A DNA stretch of 47,365 bases from Rummeliibacillus sp. POC4 (lineage in GTDB: Bacteria; Bacillota; Bacilli; Bacillales_A; Planococcaceae), in assembly GCF_003576525.1 (NCBI RefSeq), contig NZ_QWUA01000031.1, positions 1 to 47,365 on the forward strand, given 5' to 3'. Every line of letters begins with the position of its first letter. Positions within the stretch are counted from its first letter, which is position 1. The notes under the pieces are model-generated. The model ran no database searches and was not told where the DNA came from. It worked only from the letters and a program-made list of their open reading frames with translations. Position numbers and translations under genes: made by a program. Of this stretch, positions 42,921-47,365 are shown in pieces.

Positions 42921-44210
42921 CTATTTTTTGAATTTAGGATAACCAATTAGTATCGCTACAATTGCGCAAATCCCCATTAAAATTGGATAATATGAATATT
43001 GCAACATATCAATAGTTGAAATCCCTGCTACACTTGCAGCTGCTAATAATTGTGGCGAATAAGGTAAAAATCCTTGCCAAACACTCGCAAAAATATCTAA
43101 TAAGCTGGCTGATTTTCGATGATCAACTTGATATTGATCAGCAATATTTTTGGCAATTGGACCAGTCATTAAGATTGAAATTGTATTATTTACTGTTGAA
43201 ATATCTGTCACACTAACCAGTGAGGCAATTCCAAACTCTGCTCCCTTTTTCGAACGAATACGTGTTGAAATCGTATAAAGTAAATATTGAATACCACCAT
43301 TATGTTGTATTAATGCAACTAAACCACTAATTAGAATAGCAATAATTGCAATATCCTCCATTCCTATCATTCCCTCACTTACTGCTTTGATGAATGAAAG
43401 GAACGTTAACTTACCATTGATAAAACCAACAATAGCTGAAGCGATAATACCTCCGATTAAAACTTTTAATACATCAACACCGATTAATGCAACGATCAAT
43501 ACAAACAGGTAAGGTATGACAGAAATAATGGAATAATCATAATTTCCTTGTAAGGATTGACTCTTTCCCATAGTCATTAAAGCTATTATGATTGCAGTAA
43601 CCATGGCTGCCGGTAGGACGATACGTAAATTCACTTTAAATTTATCCTTCATATCTGTTCCCTGTGTACGAACTGCAGCAATGGTGGTGTCTGAAATAAT
43701 GGATAAATTATCGCCAAACATCGCTCCTCCAACAACAGTTGCCATAGCTAGTCCCATTGATATACCAGTAGCATCAGCAATTCCAACACCAATTGGCGCT
43801 AATGCAACTACTGTTCCCATTGATGTCCCCATTGAAAGTGAGATAAAACATCCAATGATAAATAAGCCAACTAATAAGAAGTTCTCTGGCAAATATGACA
43901 ACCCTAAATTTACAGTTGACTCTACTGCTCCCATTTCTTTAGCTACGCTTGAAAAGGCTCCTGCTAATACAAATATAACGACCATTAGCATTACATTTGC
44001 ATTGCCTGCTCCTTTTGTGAAAATTTCAATTTTTTTCGTCATCTTCTCTTGACGATTCATCATAAATGATAGTATACAACTAACTCCTACGGCAACATTT
44101 AATGGCATAGCCGTAAAATCTTTTGTTACTATACCTGTTCCTATAAATAAAAGTACAAATACAACAAAAGGAAGTAACGCCCATTTATTGCCCTTTTCAA
44201 TATGTTCCAT
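42921..44210 (-). CDS. NhaC-family Na+/H+ antiporter-like transporter
   Basis: A 429-residue membrane protein with about 11-12 hydrophobic segments, of the NhaC/ion transporter superfamily. Helpful blocks are SLSMGTSMGTVVALAPIGVG (a re-entrant-like Ser/Gly-rich segment), GAMFGDNLSIISDTTIAAV with a conserved membrane Asp, and a second repeat with VSVTDISTVNNTISILMTGP. Likely Na+/H+ exchange; NhaC relatives can also carry organic substrates in exchange (for example malate/lactate antiport in MleN), so substrate is open. Monocistronic. Confidence 0.85.
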   Translation of the reverse strand: MEHIEKGNKWALLPFVVFVLLFIGTGIVTKDFTAMPLNVAVGVSCILSFMMNRQEKMTKKIEIFTKGAGNANVMLMVVIFVLAGAFSSVAKEMGAVESTVNLGLSYLPENFLLVGLFIIGCFISLSMGTSMGTVVALAPIGVGIADATGISMGLAMATVVGGAMFGDNLSIISDTTIAAVRTQGTDMKDKFKVNLRIVLPAAMVTAIIIALMTMGKSQSLQGNYDYSIISVIPYLFVLIVALIGVDVLKVLIGGIIASAIVGFINGKLTFLSFIKAVSEGMIGMEDIAIIAILISGLVALIQHNGGIQYLLYTISTRIRSKKGAEFGIASLVSVTDISTVNNTISILMTGPIAKNIADQYQVDHRKSASLLDIFASVWQGFLPYSPQLLAAASVAGISTIDMLQYSYYPILMGICAIVAILIGYPKFKK

Positions 44211-44371
44211 GTATAAAAAAATACCTCCATCTTAACAAAAAGCGTATCAAAAATTTACTAGAGACAAATTTAATCATACTGAAAAGACGTTAATTTGTAA
44301 ATTTTTTATGTCTTTTGAAAATTCATATTTTCATATTTATTTCTAGTTATACTGTTATTGATAACTTTAAT

Positions 44372-44410
44372 AAAAAAGATATCTCAATAAATAGTGAGAT
44401 ATCTCTTTTG
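44372..44410 (-). terminator. Terminator of the Yip1-like gene
   Basis: AGATATCTCA/TGAGATATCT (44377-44386 with 44395-44404) flanked by A and T runs. Confidence 0.75.
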
Positions 44411-44415
44411 GTCCT

Positions 44416-45069
44416 TTAAATAGATATTCCTGAAAATGCACTATACAACAATAAACCCAAAATACCTATTACTACTATTAGCAAGAAAGTCGGGATAAAA
44501 ATTGTAAAAAATGCTTTCCAATTCGAAAATCGATGTGCAACAGCAATACCAGCTATATTAATCACTAATGACCAGACTGAAACAATTGTGCTGATTAGAA
44601 GTGAAGCAAAAGCGGCAATATTTAATATAATCGTTGATGATTCATAGTTTGTATCAAAAAAGGTTTGAGGCGAATTTGCCATCCAAACAATCAGAAATGG
44701 AGTTATCGCTATTGATGGAATAGAGGAAACACTTGTTACTTTCCAAATATCCTCAAAACTACCCTTACCACCGAAGATTTTACCTACGATCCAAGTAACA
44801 GCTGTACCAATGGCAACACTAACTGCACCTATAAAAGGTCCTGTAATAATACATGCCAAAAGCAATAACCATGTTTGAAAAGAGGGATAGAGCTTTGTAT
44901 CTTCTAATTCTGAAATTCCCGTAGCAATTCCACCCAATAAAATAAATCCAATTGTATATGTCCAATTTTTATGTTCTAGTATGAATTGGGCAGTTTTTTT
45001 AGGATGAAGCCAAATTGAGAAAAAGGGCTGAATCTTATAATCTGTTCGCTTTTCTTGAGGCTGGTTCAT
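44416..45069 (-). CDS. Yip1-domain membrane protein
   Basis: A 217-residue protein with a short polar N-terminus (IQPFFSIWLHPKKTAQFILE, typical of Yip1 proteins) and five membrane segments (about 40-60, 66-95, 117-137, 150-175, 188-212). Matches the bacterial Yip1/YIF1 domain pattern; function unknown in bacteria. The start at ATG 45069 is preferred, although AGGAG is 14 nt away; a TTG nine codons upstream lacks a binding site. Preceded by an unknown gene on the same strand. Confidence 0.75.
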   Translation of the reverse strand: MNQPQEKRTDYKIQPFFSIWLHPKKTAQFILEHKNWTYTIGFILLGGIATGISELEDTKLYPSFQTWLLLLACIITGPFIGAVSVAIGTAVTWIVGKIFGGKGSFEDIWKVTSVSSIPSIAITPFLIVWMANSPQTFFDTNYESSTIILNIAAFASLLISTIVSVWSLVINIAGIAVAHRFSNWKAFFTIFIPTFLLIVVIGILGLLLYSAFSGISI

Positions 45070-45133
45070 TAATTCTATTTTCTCTCCTTGCAGCAATATA
45101 TTTTAATAGAGTGATTTGATTTAAATATGAAAG

Positions 45134-45436
45134 TTATAATAATATTTCATTAAAATAAGGTCCTATATGTTCGATATAGAGATTTGCGTCCTGTTTTGAA
45201 TTTAAGGTTAAAAGTGTACGATACCCATCCACCTTAAGTGTTGCTCCAATATTATACTGATCTAATTTTTCTTGTAGCTGCTCTTTCGTAAGGATATGGA
45301 AATGCTCTAGAACCCCAATTTCAAGCAAGTCGAATGGTTCTCCTTTTTCATTTACTGCATAAATTTTTTCTACTTTTTGAGTATCTCTTGCAATAAGAAT
45401 TTGGCTAACACGAAATTTATTTTCCAAAATATTCAT
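45134..45436 (-). CDS. Hypothetical protein, 100 residues
   Basis: A 100-residue soluble alpha/beta protein, no family recognised. It starts MNILENKFRVSQILIARDTQ and ends with IEHIGPYFNEILL. The ribosome binding site is weak (AGAAAG close to the ATG). It precedes the Yip1-like gene by about 65 bp on the same strand and may be co-transcribed with it. Balanced composition and an unbroken frame support coding. Confidence 0.6.
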   Translation of the reverse strand: MNILENKFRVSQILIARDTQKVEKIYAVNEKGEPFDLLEIGVLEHFHILTKEQLQEKLDQYNIGATLKVDGYRTLLTLNSKQDANLYIEHIGPYFNEILL

Positions 45437-45527
45437 CTACTTTCTAGTATTTTACCAATAACTTTTATTATATTTTCTTACCTATTTTCATATATTTATT
45501 ATTATAGCAAAGCTATTTATAAAATAT

Positions 45528-47173
45528 CTACTTTGCTAAATACCTTCCTACTCTCAATCCTGTAAAAAGACATCCACCTAAGAAAGTACCCTCTAACGAA
45601 CGATATCCATGTACCCCTCCACCACCAAAGCCAGCAACTTCTCCTGCAGCAAATAGTCCAGGAATGGGTTCTCCTGCATGATTAAGTACTGCCCCATTTA
45701 AATCTGTTTGCAATCCACCTAGAGTTTTACGGGTTAAAATATTCAGTCGTACGGCTATTAACGGTCCACAAGAAGGATCTAATAGTTTGTGCGGTTTCGA
45801 AACACGTATTAATTTGTCTCCTATATATTTACGTGCACAGAAGATGGCATTGATTTGTGCATCTTTTGTAAATGGATTATCTAGTTCTCTATCACGTGCT
45901 ATAATCTGTTCTTTAATATTGATAAAATCTAGAAGATTATTACCTACTAGTTTATTCATACCTTCAACTAGTTCTTTAACATTATTGGCAACGACAAAAT
46001 CTTCTCCTCGTTCTTTAAACGCTTGTACTGGTGCTGGTGGTCCTGGTAATATTCGTTTTAATACCTGCTTAATACTTTTATTTGTTAAGTCTGGATTCTG
46101 TTCAGATCCAGATAACGCAAATTCCTTTTCAATAATTTTTTCTGTTAGGATAAACCAGGAATAATCATAGCCTGTCTTTTGAATTGCTTCTAGTGTACTC
46201 AACGTATCAAATCCTGGGAAATTAGGAGCATGGAAGCGATTTCCTTTTGCATCAATCCAAAGAGAAGACGGTCCTGGCAATATACGTATACCATGGTTTT
46301 TCCAAATTGGATTCCAATTCTTCAACCCTTCCGTATAATGCCACATGCGATCACGATTAACGATGCCCCTCCTACCTTCTCTGATACGGCCAACATTTTC
46401 CCATCCACAAACGCAGGAACTCCAGCAATCATATTTTGAGGTGGGGAGCTAAGACGTGAGGGCCAATTTTGACGTACGAGTTCTAGGTTCGCTCCGATAC
46501 CTCCACTTGCCACAATCACAGCATCAGCGTAATGATAAAATTCCCCTACTATCTCTCGTGACGTTTCTTGACCACGTGGGGTATTATCTTCAGCTAGTAT
46601 TGTACCTGCTATTCCTACAACGGTGCCATTCTTTGCAATGAGTTCAGTTACTTGATGGCGCGGTTTAAAATCGAGTAATCCTGCAACTCTTGCACTTTGT
46701 ACTCGCTTTAAAAAAGGTTCTAATAATCCTGGACCTGTCCCCCAAGTAATATGAAATCTTGGCACTGAATTTCCATGTCCATCTGCAAAGGAACCTCCTC
46801 TTTCTGCCCAACCAACGACTGGAAATAGCTTGATACCTTTTTCTTTAAGCCAACTATACTTTTCACCTGCTGCAAATTCGACATATGCTTTTGCCCATCG
46901 ATATGCAAAAGCATCTTCGTCTTCTAAGCGATCAAATCCTGCTGTACCTTGCCAATCTTGCCAAGCAAGTTCAAAACTATCCTTCACACCTAATCGGCGT
47001 TGCTCCGGTGTATCAACCAAAAATAATCCCCCAAATGACCAAAAAGCTTGACCACCTAGTGATTGTTCTCCTTCCTGATCAACCAATAACACCTTCTTTC
47101 CAGCATCCACTAATTCACTAGCTGCTGTTAAACCTGCAAGACCCGAACCTATTATGATTACATCGTACTTCAG
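45528..47173 (-). pseudogene. FAD-binding dehydrogenase (KsdD/fumarate-reductase flavoprotein-like), frameshifted
   Basis: Two frames together make one flavoprotein of about 548 residues. The N-terminal part has the FAD fold VIIIGSGLAGLTAASELVDA and GGQAFWSFGG; the C-terminal part has the ending GLFAAGEVAGFGGGGVHGYR typical of FAD-binding dehydrogenases. Around 46358-46363 one base is missing: the first frame continues as junk to a stop, while the other frame resumes NRDRMWHYTEGL as expected. The total of 1646 nt is one short of a multiple of three. The best start is CTG 47173, 6 nt after GGAGGG; homologs begin with ATG here. Both are lesions, or sequencing error. Substrate unknown. Confidence 0.8.
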
Positions 47174-47365
47174 TATTTTCCCTCCTTCTATTCAATTCTC
47201 GCTATCTATCTTGATATTATTATATTTTCATCTTTTGCTTAGCATGAATTAATATAGGATAAAACAGGAGGACCTCAAGAAGGAGGAATGATAATTTAAT
47301 CAATAAAACATTTCTTGTATTTCATTTTAAAGTAGTAAGGCAATTGTCCATAAAGAAAATTAGGC
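47174..47365. other. Right-end intergenic sequence
   Basis: About 190 bp with the flavoprotein upstream region and plus-strand SD-like repeats (AGGAGG near 47268, AAGGAGGA near 47280) followed by ATG-ATA-ATT-TAA. No gene supported inside the window. Confidence 0.4.

Noticed and set aside
46322-47110. Two separate flavoprotein-subunit genes
   Set aside because: The halves are complementary parts of one domain order, and a one-base correction at 46358-46363 joins them seamlessly.
47291-47302. Start of a new gene after AAGGAGGA at the right end
   Set aside because: The frame ATG-ATA-ATT-TAA stops after three codons and no other frame opens before the window ends.

Overview
The window is AT-rich (roughly one third G+C by eye), gene-dense DNA from a low-GC Gram-positive bacterium. 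Strong GGAGG-type ribosome binding sites, frequent TTG/GTG starts, sigma-A promoters and short hairpin terminators fit Bacillales. The gene families (CvfC, YfmR-type ABC-F, YqxD, YjbE-type TerC, PepF, formate-THF ligase, NADP-type glutamate dehydrogenase, type II pantothenate kinase) suggest a Planococcaceae/Caryophanaceae member such as a Rummeliibacillus/Kurthia/Lysinibacillus relative. That placement is inference. No rRNA, tRNA, CRISPR array, insertion sequence or prophage was recognised.

Layout. 0.15-2.2 kb: a ZIP metal transporter and a CPA2 cation/proton antiporter whose leader carries a terminator-like hairpin. 2.3-7.6 kb: a three-gene MukF/MukE/MukB-like (JetA-JetB-JetC-like) SMC operon with no JetD nuclease beside it. 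7.8-14.9 kb: single housekeeping or unknown genes (DJ-1/PfpI protein, membrane-anchored unknown protein, GNAT, small membrane protein, CvfC) and an HD hydrolase/ABC-F pair. 15.0-26.3 kb: an alpha-glucoside module with phosphoglucose isomerase, two GH13 alpha-glucosidases, a LacI regulator, a MalEFGK-like ABC importer and a ROK glucokinase. 26.5-33.6 kb: formate-THF ligase, cold-shock protein, CNNM/CorC membrane protein, aspartokinase, small zinc-finger protein, RNase H-like protein and type II pantothenate kinase. 34.0-40.3 kb: a gene with an early amber stop, a squalene/phytoene-synthase-like protein, a YqxD/YaiI protein, glutamate dehydrogenase, a divergent SAICAR-synthetase-like protein and oligoendopeptidase F. 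40.4-47.2 kb: TerC, a 2-hydroxyacid dehydrogenase, small unknown proteins, an NhaC-like antiporter, a Yip1-like membrane protein and a frameshifted FAD dehydrogenase.

How the genes work together. The best-integrated unit is the sugar module. An ABC importer brings in an alpha-glucoside, two intracellular glucosidases with different active-site signatures release glucose, the ROK kinase makes glucose-6-phosphate, and the neighbouring Pgi converts it to fructose-6-phosphate. Near-palindromic LacI-type operators lie in front of both transcription units. The SMC operon is compact, with overlapping genes. Its lack of an adjacent nuclease separates it from canonical Wadjet anti-plasmid loci.

Most notable for follow-up: the nuclease-less JetABC-like operon; an orphan SAICAR-synthetase-fold protein that has lost conserved active-site motifs; a squalene-synthase-like enzyme with a D-to-N change in its second Asp-rich motif; two probable recent gene lesions; and two leader structures (antiporter hairpin; SD-hairpin-TTG arrangement before the CNNM gene).
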